Assembly: GCA_018402605.1 (NCBI GenBank)
Contig: JAGYIK010000016.1
Span: 1 to 17,985, forward strand
Source: Litorivicinus sp.
GTDB taxonomy: Bacteria; Pseudomonadota; Gammaproteobacteria; Pseudomonadales; Litorivicinaceae
Direction: 5' to 3'
DNA: 17,985 nucleotides
Shown here: in pieces, positions 1 to 8,393 of the stretch
Position numbering within the stretch: position 1 is the stretch's first letter
How the letters are laid out: every line of letters begins with the position of its first letter
Translations under genes and position numbers: made by a program
Notes under the pieces: model-generated
Database searches by the model: none
Told to the model about the DNA's origin: nothing
The model's input: the letters and a program-made list of their open reading frames with translations, nothing else

Positions 1-1887
1 GAACTAATCCAGCCTGGCAGCCGTGTACGCTACATTTCATTGTTTGCGGGTGAGCGCTCTGGTGCATTTCAAAAGCGGGTGGAGCCAACGCTTGATATCA
101 GTCAGCGTATTTCCGGGGTCGTTGATGGGCGTCCAGAGGTCGGTGGCGCTTTAACGCGTGCAACCACCTACCTGTCACTTGCTGGCCTTCTGACGGTGCT
201 GCTGTCGGGAGCCGCGATTGCGATGACGGCATCCCGTTGGGCTGAAGATCATATTGGTGATAGCGCGCTATTTCGGACCTTCGGTTTGAGTGGATTTGAG
301 AGTGTGCGTATTTTTGCTACCGAGCTCTGTGTGCTCGGATTGGTCGCGAGTGGGGTCGGAGTTGCGATCGGCTATCTGATTCAACTGCTGTTGGTCGATA
401 CCATTGCTGGCATGTTGACGATCGCACTACCTGCACCGAGCGGATACCCGGCGGCCCTCGGATTTTTAACTGGTTTTGTTATTTTGTTCGGCTTTGCCAC
501 GCCTGCATTGGCGCTGTTGGGAAAGGTCCCGCCCATTCGCGTGCTGAAACGGGACTTTGCGATTGGCGGGTTGGGACGGATGACCCGGTATGGTCTTGCG
601 ATTTCCGCATTAGGGCTGCTTGGCTATCTGTACAGCCGGGATCTCCTACTCACGCTTGGGGTGACCTTGGCTGTGGCGTTTCTGTTCCTCTTGGTCATGG
701 TGCTCGGGCGGCTGGTGATCCGGTCGTTTGCTGTATTTGAACGCTTGGGGCCTGCGTGGCGTTTTGGCATGCAACAGCTGGTGCGTGATCCGAGTGCCTC
801 AGGGGGTCAGTTGATGGCCTTTGCATTCACCGCCTTAGCCATTGCGATGGTTGCCTTGATTCGGTTTGATCTGATTGAGACCTGGGAAAGCCAGGTGCCG
901 AAGGATGCGCCAAATACCTTTGCATTGAATATTACGGTTGAGGACTCACAAGCCTTCACAGACACGGTCAACGCGCTTGGTGGCGAGAGTGCACCTCTGT
1001 ATCCGATCGTGCGTGGCCGCTTGGAGACCGTCAACGACATACCTCTCGTTGAACACCTCAATAATGTGGAGCCACCAGGTTCTGTGCGGCGGGAACTGAG
1101 TTTGACTGAAGCTTCAGTGCTCGGCCGAGACAATGTCGTGGACAGAGGACGTTGGTTCACAGCGGATGATGAGCCTGGCTTGGTGACAGTGGAGTCGAAA
1201 CTCTTTGAAGAGCTGGATTTGCGATTGGGCGATCGACTGAGCTATCAAATTGGACCGGATCTGATTGAAGCAACGGTGATCGGGACACGGGCCGTGCAGT
1301 GGGAGTCCATGTTGCCGAATTTCTTTATGATTTTCTCGAGGGGCACCCTGACTCCATTTGAGTCGACACAGCTGACCAGCTTGAGTTTGCCCAATCCCAC
1401 CGCGGATACGACGGCGATTGCAGCTGAATTCCGTCAAGTTACTTTACTGTCGATGGATGCGATCCTTGATCAGGTGCGCTCGATTTTGGCGCGCGTGTCG
1501 CAGGCTGTGAGCGTGGTGCTGTATTTCGTGCTGGTCGGGGGCGTTTTGGTCTTGGCTGCCAGTATCCAAACCTCGCTTCCCGAGCGCCGCAGGGAGTCTG
1601 CGATTCTCAGAAGCTTGGGTGGATCCGATCGACTGTTGTCGCAGTCGCAGTGGGCTGAGTTTTTGACTTTGGGTCTGGTGAGTGGGTTTTTGGCGGCCAT
1701 CGGCACGGAATTGCTGGGTTGGTTGGTGTACACACAAATATTTAATTTGGAGTGGCGCACCTTATGGCAAGTCTGGCTCATCTTGCCCGTTGCGAACGGT
1801 ATTTTGGTTGGTACGATTGGACGCTGGTCGGCTCGGCAAGCGCGGCAGTTATCGCCTGCGAGCCTGTTAAAGATTTCAGAGACTTAG
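1..1887 (+). CDS. ABC transporter permease, YbbP/FtsX family (5' partial)
   Basis: This is the C-terminal part of a large inner-membrane permease that works with an ABC ATPase, typically in lipoprotein, lipid or peptide export or efflux. The frame is open from the first base, so the true start lies upstream of the window; the TTG at 40 is only an internal codon. About 628 residues remain of a family usually near 800. A hydrophobic FtsX-type block covers roughly residues 55-175 (from base 1) and more membrane helices follow. A soluble domain of roughly 200 residues comes next, starting near LIETWESQVPKDAPNTFALN. A second FtsX block lies near the C-terminus and contains the family-typical segment SLPERRRESAILRSLGG. 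The SCO1-like gene starts 10 nt downstream, suggesting co-transcription. The partner ATPase (YbbA-like) should lie upstream. The substrate cannot be told from sequence. Confidence 0.85.
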   Translation, partial: ELIQPGSRVRYISLFAGERSGAFQKRVEPTLDISQRISGVVDGRPEVGGALTRATTYLSLAGLLTVLLSGAAIAMTASRWAEDHIGDSALFRTFGLSGFESVRIFATELCVLGLVASGVGVAIGYLIQLLLVDTIAGMLTIALPAPSGYPAALGFLTGFVILFGFATPALALLGKVPPIRVLKRDFAIGGLGRMTRYGLAISALGLLGYLYSRDLLLTLGVTLAVAFLFLLVMVLGRLVIRSFAVFERLGPAWRFGMQQLVRDPSASGGQLMAFAFTALAIAMVALIRFDLIETWESQVPKDAPNTFALNITVEDSQAFTDTVNALGGESAPLYPIVRGRLETVNDIPLVEHLNNVEPPGSVRRELSLTEASVLGRDNVVDRGRWFTADDEPGLVTVESKLFEELDLRLGDRLSYQIGPDLIEATVIGTRAVQWESMLPNFFMIFSRGTLTPFESTQLTSLSLPNPTADTTAIAAEFRQVTLLSMDAILDQVRSILARVSQAVSVVLYFVLVGGVLVLAASIQTSLPERRRESAILRSLGGSDRLLSQSQWAEFLTLGLVSGFLAAIGTELLGWLVYTQIFNLEWRTLWQVWLILPVANGILVGTIGRWSARQARQLSPASLLKISET

Positions 1888-1897
1888 GAAAAAGACG

Positions 1898-2470
1898 ATG
1901 CGGTATGCGCCGATTTTAGTGGCTGTGATGCTGGCTGGACTGGTGGCCTGGCCGTTTGTTCGCAACATGACAGGAACAGAACCACAGGGGATGCCAGGGG
2001 CTCGTATCGGTGGGCACTTTACCCTTGAGACGATCACTGGCCCGCTCGATACGGCAACGCTGGATAGCGATCTTAAGATGATTTTTTTTGGTTACACCTA
2101 CTGTCCTGATGTGTGTCCTGTGGAGTTGGCAAAGGCGGCGCAAGTCATGCAGTCCTTGGGTGACGATGCAGAACGTGTATCGGTGATTTTTGTGACCGTC
2201 GATCCGCGTCGAGACACCGCCGAAGCAGTCAATGCCTATGCCAAGGCCTTTCACCCGCGATTTATCGGTGTCACAGGGGATGACGAGCGGATTCGTGACG
2301 TGATGCGACAGTATCAGGTGTACGCGCAAAAGGTTGGCGAGGGCGTGAACTACACGGTTGACCACACGTCGCGCACCTATGTGGTGGATCGGGATGCGAA
2401 GCTGATGGCGCTCTTTGCGATGGATACCGAAGTGCCGGCAATGGTGGAGCAGATTCGACGCTTTCTTTGA
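1898..2470 (+). CDS. SCO1/SenC/PrrC family copper chaperone
   Basis: A membrane-anchored thioredoxin-fold protein that in characterised relatives delivers copper to, or reduces cysteines of, the CuA site of cytochrome c oxidase on the periplasmic side. The 190-residue product starts with an uncleaved-signal-like helix (residues about 4-21). It carries the copper-binding CxxxC motif (C69, C73 in YTYCPDVCPVE) and the distal histidine H156 in VDHTSRTY, so all three metal ligands are present. Length is normal for the family. The ATG at 1898 is preceded by AGGA overlapping the stop of the upstream permease gene, 10 nt away, so the two are probably one transcript. No cytochrome oxidase gene is visible in the window, so the partner oxidase must be encoded elsewhere; other copper or redox roles remain possible. 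Confidence 0.92.
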   Translation: MRYAPILVAVMLAGLVAWPFVRNMTGTEPQGMPGARIGGHFTLETITGPLDTATLDSDLKMIFFGYTYCPDVCPVELAKAAQVMQSLGDDAERVSVIFVTVDPRRDTAEAVNAYAKAFHPRFIGVTGDDERIRDVMRQYQVYAQKVGEGVNYTVDHTSRTYVVDRDAKLMALFAMDTEVPAMVEQIRRFL

Positions 2471-2573
2471 TTAGGATCATAGCTTTTAGGTGTAATCGCG
2501 ACGATTGTCGTATTGGGTGAGAGCGGAAGACCCATAACACTCAAATAATAAGTTTAAATGTGAAGGAGACTCT

Positions 2574-4520
2574 ATGAGCGATTCCAAGCTATACCCGGTT
2601 TACCCCGAGATTGCCGCCAATGCGTGGGCCGATGAAGCCACTTATGAGGCGATGTACCGTCAATCCATCGAAGATCCAGATGCGTTCTGGGGTGAACAGG
2701 CGAAGCGCTTGGATTGGATGACTTTCCCCACGAAGATCAAAAATACGTCATTTGCGCCCGGCAATGTGGACATCCGTTGGTATGAAGACGGTGTGTTAAA
2801 CGTGGCCGCTAACTGCTTGGATCGTCATTTGGCGACCCGCGGTGATCAGACGGCCATCATTTGGGAAGGTGATGATCCGAACGCAGATGAGCACATCACC
2901 TATCGCGATCTTTATGAGCGGGTGTGTCGCTTCTCCAATGCGCTGCGCGCTGAAGGGGTTAAAAAAGGCGACGTTGTGACGCTCTACATGCCGATGATTC
3001 CTGAGGCCGCGGTCGCCATGTTGGCCTGTGCTCGCATTGGTGCAGTCCATTCCATTGTGTTTGGTGGCTTTTCTCCTGATGCCCTGGCTGTGCGTGTCGA
3101 GGAGTCGGGATCAAAAATGATCATTACTGCAGATGAAGGTCGCCGTGGTGGCCGCTCTGTTGCTCTGAAGTCGAACGTGGATAAGGCCATGGGGCTTGAT
3201 GCCTGTCAGGGTGTCGAGAAAGTGGTTGTGGTCAAGTGCACAGGCGGTGACGTACCGATGTTCCCGAAAGACATCTGGTTCCATGAAATCTGCGCCAACC
3301 AACCTGCAGAGGCTGCCCCTGAGCCCATGAACGCGGAAGATCCGCTCTTTATTTTGTACACATCGGGGTCAACCGGTAAGCCAAAGGGCTTGAAACACAC
3401 CACCGGTGGCTATTTGGTTTATACCTCACTCACACATCAGTACGTGTTTGACTACAAAGATGGTGATGTGTACTGGTGTACCGCAGATGTGGGTTGGATT
3501 ACCGGCCACTCGTATATTGTTTATGGTCCGCTCGCAAATGGCGCAACCACACTGATGTTTGAGGGTGTGCCAACCTACCCCGATGCATCGCGTTTTGGTC
3601 GCGTGATCGAAAAACACAAGGTCAATCAGTTCTACACGGCGCCAACAGCAATTCGTTCATTGATGGCAAAGGGCGATGACGTGTTCGGCGACTCGGACTT
3701 GTCATCACTGCGTATTTTGGGATCCGTTGGTGAGCCGATTAATCCTGAGGCTTGGACGTGGTATCACCGAATCATCGGTCAAGGTCGATGCCCGATAGTG
3801 GATACCTGGTGGCAAACCGAGACAGGCGGCATCATGATTGTGCCATTGCCCGGGGCAACAGCAGCTAAGCCAGGTTCTGCGACACGTCCATTCTTTGGCG
3901 TGCAGCCAGCACTCGTCGATGCGGAAGGCAATATCCTGGAGGGTGCGACCGACGGTAATTTGGTTCTGATGGACTCCTGGCCTTCATCGGGTCGCAGTTG
4001 CTGGGGCGACCATGAGCGCTTCGAGCAAACCTACTTCTCGACTTTCCCGAATCGCTATTTCACCGGCGATGGTGCACGGCGTGACGAGGACGGGTATTAC
4101 TGGATCACGGGGCGTGTCGATGACGTCCTCAATGTCTCAGGGCACCGAATGGGGACTGCTGAAATTGAGTCTGCGATGGTCTCACATGATGCTGTGGCCG
4201 AGGCGGCAGTGGTTGGCTATCCGCATGACATCAAGGGTGAGGGAATCTACGTCTACGTCACGCTGCAAGAAGGCTTTGAGCCAACTGAAGAGCTTCGTGC
4301 GGAGCTTCGCAATCACGTGCGTCAAGAGATTGGTCCGATCGCGTCGCCTGATTTTATTCAGTGGGCGCCGGGTCTGCCGAAAACGCGTTCAGGAAAAATC
4401 ATGCGACGGATTCTGCGTAAGATTGCTGCGAATGAATATGAAGCCTTGGGTGATACCTCAACGCTTGCGGATCCATCCGTGGTCGATGAGTTGATCGGGA
4501 ATCGCATGAATCGTTCTTGA
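2574..4520 (+). CDS. acs: acetyl-CoA synthetase (AMP-forming)
   Basis: Cytoplasmic ligase that activates acetate with ATP and CoA through acetyl-AMP. The 648-residue protein has the usual length. It shows the N-terminal Acs region, the phosphate loop YTSGSTGKPKG (262-272), the adenylate/acetate motif DTWWQTETGG (410-419), and the C-terminal hinge domain ending in PKTRSGKIMRR. In that motif K608 corresponds to the catalytic lysine that protein acetyltransferases inactivate in Salmonella (K609), so post-translational acetylation control is likely by analogy. A strong ribosome site, GAAGGAG, sits 5 nt before the ATG. The 103 nt upstream hold no gene. A strong intrinsic terminator follows the stop. 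The next gene encodes a response regulator of the type that controls acs in Pseudomonas and Vibrio. Confidence 0.97.
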   Translation: MSDSKLYPVYPEIAANAWADEATYEAMYRQSIEDPDAFWGEQAKRLDWMTFPTKIKNTSFAPGNVDIRWYEDGVLNVAANCLDRHLATRGDQTAIIWEGDDPNADEHITYRDLYERVCRFSNALRAEGVKKGDVVTLYMPMIPEAAVAMLACARIGAVHSIVFGGFSPDALAVRVEESGSKMIITADEGRRGGRSVALKSNVDKAMGLDACQGVEKVVVVKCTGGDVPMFPKDIWFHEICANQPAEAAPEPMNAEDPLFILYTSGSTGKPKGLKHTTGGYLVYTSLTHQYVFDYKDGDVYWCTADVGWITGHSYIVYGPLANGATTLMFEGVPTYPDASRFGRVIEKHKVNQFYTAPTAIRSLMAKGDDVFGDSDLSSLRILGSVGEPINPEAWTWYHRIIGQGRCPIVDTWWQTETGGIMIVPLPGATAAKPGSATRPFFGVQPALVDAEGNILEGATDGNLVLMDSWPSSGRSCWGDHERFEQTYFSTFPNRYFTGDGARRDEDGYYWITGRVDDVLNVSGHRMGTAEIESAMVSHDAVAEAAVVGYPHDIKGEGIYVYVTLQEGFEPTEELRAELRNHVRQEIGPIASPDFIQWAPGLPKTRSGKIMRRILRKIAANEYEALGDTSTLADPSVVDELIGNRMNRS

Positions 4521-4539
4521 TTTTGCGGGTATGGCGTGA

Positions 4540-4571
4540 ACCTGCAGTGGCCGCACTGTAGGTCTTTTTTT
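4540..4571 (+). terminator. intrinsic terminator of acs
   Basis: A 10-bp stem (ACCTGCAGTG paired with CACTGTAGGT, one G-U pair) with the four-base loop GCCG is followed by C and seven T residues. It begins 20 nt after the acs stop codon and separates acs from the response-regulator gene, implying that the latter has its own promoter. Confidence 0.88.
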
Positions 4572-4600
4572 GTTCAGCCTAAATGCTTACATGCATAATT

Positions 4601-4629
4601 TTCGCAATCTTCCAGAGTTTTGGTATTGT
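4601..4629 (+). promoter_or_regulatory. candidate sigma-70 promoter for the response regulator
   Basis: An extended -10-like element TGGTATTGT (4621-4629) lies 29 nt before the ATG. TTCGCA at 4601-4606 is a weak -35 match at 17-bp spacing. It fits the need for a promoter after the acs terminator. Prediction from sequence only; transcription start not shown. Confidence 0.4.
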
Positions 4630-4658
4630 AGAGCGTCATGTTGTAACGGACTTACATT

Positions 4659-5312
4659 ATGCATCACAGCAAAATCGTGATCGCGGACGATCATCCCTTG
4701 TTCCGGGCTGCATTGAAACAGGCCGTCACCAAAGCTTCCAAGCAGTGCGAAATTGTCGAAGTGTCCTCAATGGCCGAGTTGCAAGACGCGGCCTCTGAGC
4801 ACAATGACGCTGATCTCGTGTTGCTCGATCTCACCATGCCTGGTGCCAGTGGATTCTCAAGCCTCGTGTATCTCAAAGGTCAAAGTCCCGAGATGCCTGT
4901 CGTGGTTGTCTCTGGTAATGAAGATCACAATGTCATCAAACGTTCGATTGAATATGGGGCGTTGGGATTTATCCCAAAAAGCGTGTCATTAGAGACCATG
5001 GTCGAGGCGATTGTTGCTGCCTTGGAAGGCGAAGCCTGGATTCCGGAAGACGTGAATCTGGATGAGCCTGTGGTGGATGACAAAGAAGCGAAAATTGCCG
5101 AAGGCATTGCGTCACTGACCCCACAACAATTCCGAGTGCTGGTGATGCTGATGCAGGGGCTCTTAAATAAGCAAATCGCTTACGAGTTGGATGTGAGTGA
5201 AGCCACTGTCAAGGCGCACGTCACGGCCATTTTGCGTAAACTGAAAGTGCACTCGCGGACCCAGGCCGTGATTGCGGCCCGGTCTTTGGATCTGGATTCA
5301 CTGTCCAGCTGA
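4659..5312 (+). CDS. LuxR/NarL-type response regulator, CrbR/ErdR-like
   Basis: Two-component response regulator of 217 residues. An N-terminal receiver domain (about 4-120) has the acidic pair D10/D11, phosphoacceptor D57 in LLDLTMPG and the conserved lysine in GFIPKS. A C-terminal LuxR-type helix-turn-helix (about 150-212) includes SEATVKAHVTAILRKLKVHS. The receiver's LTMPGASGFS signature and the position directly after acs resemble the CrbR/ErdR regulators, which with a CrbS/MxtR hybrid kinase activate acs and acetate or alcohol use in Vibrio and Pseudomonas. That function is inferred from similarity recalled and from context. No kinase gene is in the window, so the partner is encoded elsewhere. 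The ATG has only a weak upstream GGA. The gene converges on rnt, and the two coding ends overlap by 15 nt. Confidence 0.88.
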   Translation: MHHSKIVIADDHPLFRAALKQAVTKASKQCEIVEVSSMAELQDAASEHNDADLVLLDLTMPGASGFSSLVYLKGQSPEMPVVVVSGNEDHNVIKRSIEYGALGFIPKSVSLETMVEAIVAALEGEAWIPEDVNLDEPVVDDKEAKIAEGIASLTPQQFRVLVMLMQGLLNKQIAYELDVSEATVKAHVTAILRKLKVHSRTQAVIAARSLDLDSLSS

Positions 5313-5990
5313 GTCTTGGTGGGGGTTCCAACCACCTAAATCACGCCACCGATTGACGATCGCGCAGAACAGTTGCGCGGTCAGATTGGCGTCATAGCGC
5401 GCTGAATGGGCTTCTTCATGATCAAACGCCAATCCGGCTGCATCACAGGCGCGCGCGAGGACAGTCTGGCCAAAAGCCAGTCCACCGAGGGTGGCTGTGT
5501 CAAAGCACGAAAATGGATGAAACGGCGCGCGTTTGATGCCGCTTCGGGCAATCGCCTGATTGAGAAACCCCAAATCAAAGTGCGCATTGTGTCCAACCAA
5601 GACAGCACGGTTGCAGCCGTGATGTTTAATGGCATCGCGGATCGGTTTGAACATCCGCGCTAGAGCATCTTTTTCATCTTCCGCCATGCGTAGTGGATGG
5701 AAGGGGTCGATCCCAGTGAATTCCAGTGCGGCGGGCTCGAGATTGGCGCCCTCAAAGGGTTTGATGTGGGCATGCACTTCATCTCTGATGTACAAGGTGC
5801 CCTCGTCATCCATATCTAGGATCACCATGGCGAGCTCGAGTAATGCATCGGTTTCACAGTTAAAGCCGCCGGTTTCAAGATCAACCACAATGGGTAAGAA
5901 GCCACGGAAGCGTTCGCCAAGTCGCGTTTTCTTTTTGGGTTTACTGGGTTCGGTTGGTGTCTCGTCGTTGATGACGTCGGGTTCGATCAC
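5298..5990 (-). CDS. rnt: ribonuclease T (DEDDh 3'-5' exonuclease)
   Basis: Trims 3' ends of tRNA (CCA turnover), 5S and 23S rRNA and other small RNAs as a cytoplasmic dimer. The DEDDh catalytic set is visible: D and E in VVDLETGGF, D in GHNAHFDLGF, and H and D in AHSARYDANLTA. The RNase T ending NRWRDLGGW is also present. I choose the GTG at 5990: it has GGAG 6 nt upstream and forms a GTGA overlap with the pyrC stop. An in-frame TTG at 6002 lacks a ribosome site. From the GTG the protein has 230 residues, about 15 more than the E. coli enzyme (215), because of a polar, lysine-rich N-terminal extension (PSKPKKKTRLG) before the exonuclease domain. Probably translated coupled to pyrC. Confidence 0.95.
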   Translation of the reverse strand: MIEPDVINDETPTEPSKPKKKTRLGERFRGFLPIVVDLETGGFNCETDALLELAMVILDMDDEGTLYIRDEVHAHIKPFEGANLEPAALEFTGIDPFHPLRMAEDEKDALARMFKPIRDAIKHHGCNRAVLVGHNAHFDLGFLNQAIARSGIKRAPFHPFSCFDTATLGGLAFGQTVLARACDAAGLAFDHEEAHSARYDANLTAQLFCAIVNRWRDLGGWNPHQDSAGQ

Positions 5991-7012
5991 GCAATGCTCC
6001 AAGTGAGGGTCTCACCACCACGGAGCAGGCGAACTTCGGTGTCGCCAAAGGGACGACTCATGGGCACAACGGAAGGCCGTTTCTCGAGCGTGATGGTGCC
6101 AGAGTTCACGGGCAGGCGGTAAAACGCAGGTCCAAACAGGCTAGCAAAGCCCTCCAGGCGATCCAGTCGCCCGGCAGCTTCGAATACCTCAGCATAGAGC
6201 TCAAGTGCGTGGGGCGCGGTGTAACAGCCAGCACAACCACAATCCGATTCTTTGTCACCCACTGCATGGGGCGCCGAATCGGTGCCCAGAAAAAACTGCG
6301 GCAACCCAGATGTTGCGGCCTCGACGAGTGCGTCACGATGCAGGCTACGTTTGAGGATCGGGAGGCAGTACAGATGCGGTCGAATCCCGCCGGCCAGCAT
6401 GTCGTTTCGATCATAAATGAGGTGGTGTGCGGTGATGGTGGCACCCATCTCTGGGTGCGCTTTAACAAAATCGACTGAGTCTTTTGTGGTGATGTGCTCA
6501 AGAACCACCCGGAGTGTTGGGATGCGCTGCATGAGCGGTGCCAGGATCGTCTCGATAAAGACCGCCTCACGATCGAAAATATCGATTTCGCGTTCGGTGA
6601 CTTCGCCATGGACAAGAAGCGGGAGACCATACTGAGCCATGGCTTCCAAGGTTGGCATCATCCCGTCGAGCGACTTCACACCGGAATCTGAGTTGGTTGT
6701 CGCACCCTTGGGATAGAGTTTGACGCCATGGATGAAGTCGGTCTCAGATGCGGCCTTGATGGTCTGAGGCGAGAGATCTGGGGTGAGGTATAGTGTCATC
6801 AGTGGCTCAAAATGCAGGCCCTCGGGCACTGCGCTCAAGATCCGGTCGCGATAGGCTTTGGCGGCCTCCACTGAAGCCACAGGTGGCTTCAAGTTCGGCA
6901 TGACGATGGCACGCGCGAAGCTTTGAGCAGTGTCTGGAACGGTAGTTTCCAGTACTGAGCCATCGCGCAGATGCAGATGCCAATCGTCGGGTTGGATCAA
7001 AGTCAGTCGCAC
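5987..7012 (-). CDS. pyrC: dihydroorotase (class II, E. coli PyrC type)
   Basis: Zinc amidohydrolase that interconverts carbamoyl-aspartate and dihydroorotate, the third step of pyrimidine synthesis. The 341-residue product has the family length. The binuclear metal ligands are all visible: H12 and H14 in WHLHLRDG, the carboxylatable K98 in GVKLYPKG, H135 in LLVHGE, H173 in LEHITT and D245 in GTDSAPH. The start is GTG at 7012, with AGAGGA about 7 nt upstream; an overlapping ATG is out of frame. It is the first gene of a two-gene unit with rnt, whose start overlaps this stop codon. The gene diverges from argG across a 163-nt intergenic region. Confidence 0.96.
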   Translation of the reverse strand: MRLTLIQPDDWHLHLRDGSVLETTVPDTAQSFARAIVMPNLKPPVASVEAAKAYRDRILSAVPEGLHFEPLMTLYLTPDLSPQTIKAASETDFIHGVKLYPKGATTNSDSGVKSLDGMMPTLEAMAQYGLPLLVHGEVTEREIDIFDREAVFIETILAPLMQRIPTLRVVLEHITTKDSVDFVKAHPEMGATITAHHLIYDRNDMLAGGIRPHLYCLPILKRSLHRDALVEAATSGLPQFFLGTDSAPHAVGDKESDCGCAGCYTAPHALELYAEVFEAAGRLDRLEGFASLFGPAFYRLPVNSGTITLEKRPSVVPMSRPFGDTEVRLLRGGETLTWSIA

Positions 7013-7127
7013 ATCAATGTCCTCTTTTCATGTCTGGATTGTAGAGGAATCTGTCCTGACTCGCCTCAGTTGTGGTGTGATTTCTTGCGTCTTTCGCATG
7101 CATGGATTCTGTTTGCCGAGACTCCTC

Positions 7128-7136
7128 TGGTACACT
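7128..7136 (+). promoter_or_regulatory. candidate extended -10 promoter of argG
   Basis: TGGTACACT matches the extended -10 pattern TGnTAnAcT and lies 39 nt before the argG ATG, in the gene-free divergent region between pyrC and argG. No good -35 hexamer is visible at the usual spacing, which extended -10 promoters can tolerate. I saw no convincing arginine-repressor box pair by eye. Confidence 0.42.
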
Positions 7137-7175
7137 TTCCGGTCTTATTTTCCTTTCATTGTTAGGGTTTCTTTG

Positions 7176-8393
7176 ATGTCAGAGATCAACAAAGTCGTAT
7201 TGGCCTATTCCGGTGGTTTAGATACCAGTGTCATTGTGCGTTGGTTGCAAGAGACCTATGGCTGCGAGGTGGTGACCTTCACGGCCGATTTGGGGCAGGG
7301 TGAAGAGGTCGAGCCGGCACGCGCCAAGGCGCAAGCTTTGGGCGTGAAAGAGATCTACATCGAGGATCTGCGCGAAGAATTTGTCGGTCAGTATGTGTTC
7401 CCAATGTTCCGTGCCAATACGATCTATGAAGGCGAGTATTTGCTCGGCACCTCCATCGCACGCCCATTGATTGCGAAGCGATTGGTTGAGATTGCCGAAG
7501 AAACAGGCGCGGATGCCATCAGCCACGGCGCCACTGGGAAGGGTAATGATCAGGTGCGGTTTGAGCTCGGTGCCTATGCGTTAAATCCGTCGGTGAAGGT
7601 GATTGCACCCTGGCGTGAATGGGATTTGACCTCTCGGGAGACGCTGTTGGCCTATTGTGAGCACCACAATATTCCGGTTGAGCAAAAGCGAGGCACCAAG
7701 TCACCCTATTCGATGGATGCGAATTTACTGCACATCAGTTACGAGGGGGCTGTGCTGGAGGATCCCTGGGCAGAGCCTGAAGACGATATGTGGCGCTGGT
7801 CTGTCTCGCCAGAGGCGGCACCAGATCAGGCGGAGACGCTGGTCATCGGTTTTCAAGGCGGCGATCCGGTGAGTCTTAATGGCGAATCCATGTCACCGGC
7901 GACCTTGTTGGCCAAACTCAACCAGATCGGTGGGGCGCATGGGATTGGTCGCTTGGACATCGTTGAGAATCGCTACGTGGGCATGAAATCACGCGGGTGT
8001 TACGAAACTCCCGGCGGAACCATCCTCTTGAAGGCGCACCGCGCACTTGAGTCGATTACCCTGGATCGGGAAGTCGCACACTTCAAAGACAGTCTGATCT
8101 CGCGCTATGCGGATTTGGTCTACAACGGTTACTGGTGGTCGCCCGAGCGTTTGATGATGCAGGCATCGATTGATGCCTCACAAACCGTGGTCAATGGTGA
8201 AGTACGTTTGAAATTATACAAAGGCTCAGTGATGGTGACCGGCCGTCGATCGGATCAGTCCCTGTTCGATGAGGCGATTGCCACCTTTGAAGACGATGCG
8301 GGTGCATACAATCAAAAAGATGCGGAAGGCTTTATCAAGCTCAATGCGTTGCGTCTCCGGACTGCCGCGAAAAAAGGCCGTTCACTGCGTTAA
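7176..8393 (+). CDS. argG: argininosuccinate synthase
   Basis: Cytoplasmic ATP-dependent ligase joining citrulline and aspartate, the penultimate step of arginine synthesis. The ATG at 7176 gives 405 residues, normal for the common bacterial form (the longer E. coli type has about 447). Seen motifs: the N-type ATP pyrophosphatase loop VVLAYSGGLDTSVI near the start, FTADLGQGEE, the citrulline/aspartate-binding GTSIARPLIAK, and SHGATGKGNDQVRFE. The frame stays open about 246 nt upstream, but that stretch runs into the pyrC coding region and has no family similarity, so it is rejected as an extension. A weak AGGG lies 8 nt before the start. The coding end overlaps nth convergently by four bases (TTAA serves both stops). 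Confidence 0.97.
   Translation: MSEINKVVLAYSGGLDTSVIVRWLQETYGCEVVTFTADLGQGEEVEPARAKAQALGVKEIYIEDLREEFVGQYVFPMFRANTIYEGEYLLGTSIARPLIAKRLVEIAEETGADAISHGATGKGNDQVRFELGAYALNPSVKVIAPWREWDLTSRETLLAYCEHHNIPVEQKRGTKSPYSMDANLLHISYEGAVLEDPWAEPEDDMWRWSVSPEAAPDQAETLVIGFQGGDPVSLNGESMSPATLLAKLNQIGGAHGIGRLDIVENRYVGMKSRGCYETPGGTILLKAHRALESITLDREVAHFKDSLISRYADLVYNGYWWSPERLMMQASIDASQTVVNGEVRLKLYKGSVMVTGRRSDQSLFDEAIATFEDDAGAYNQKDAEGFIKLNALRLRTAAKKGRSLR

Noticed and set aside
2490..2530. Small inverted repeat CGAC-GATT-GTCG upstream of acs as an operator.
   Set aside because: Only four paired bases on each side, expected by chance; no recognised operator consensus.
4753..4992. Short plus-strand open frame inside the response-regulator gene, and similar antisense frames inside acs, pyrC and argG.
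   Set aside because: They lie in other frames of strongly supported genes and show no independent coding signals.
6930..7175. N-terminal extension of argG from 6930.
   Set aside because: It overlaps the pyrC coding sequence on the other strand and has no family similarity; the conserved argininosuccinate synthase start is at 7176.
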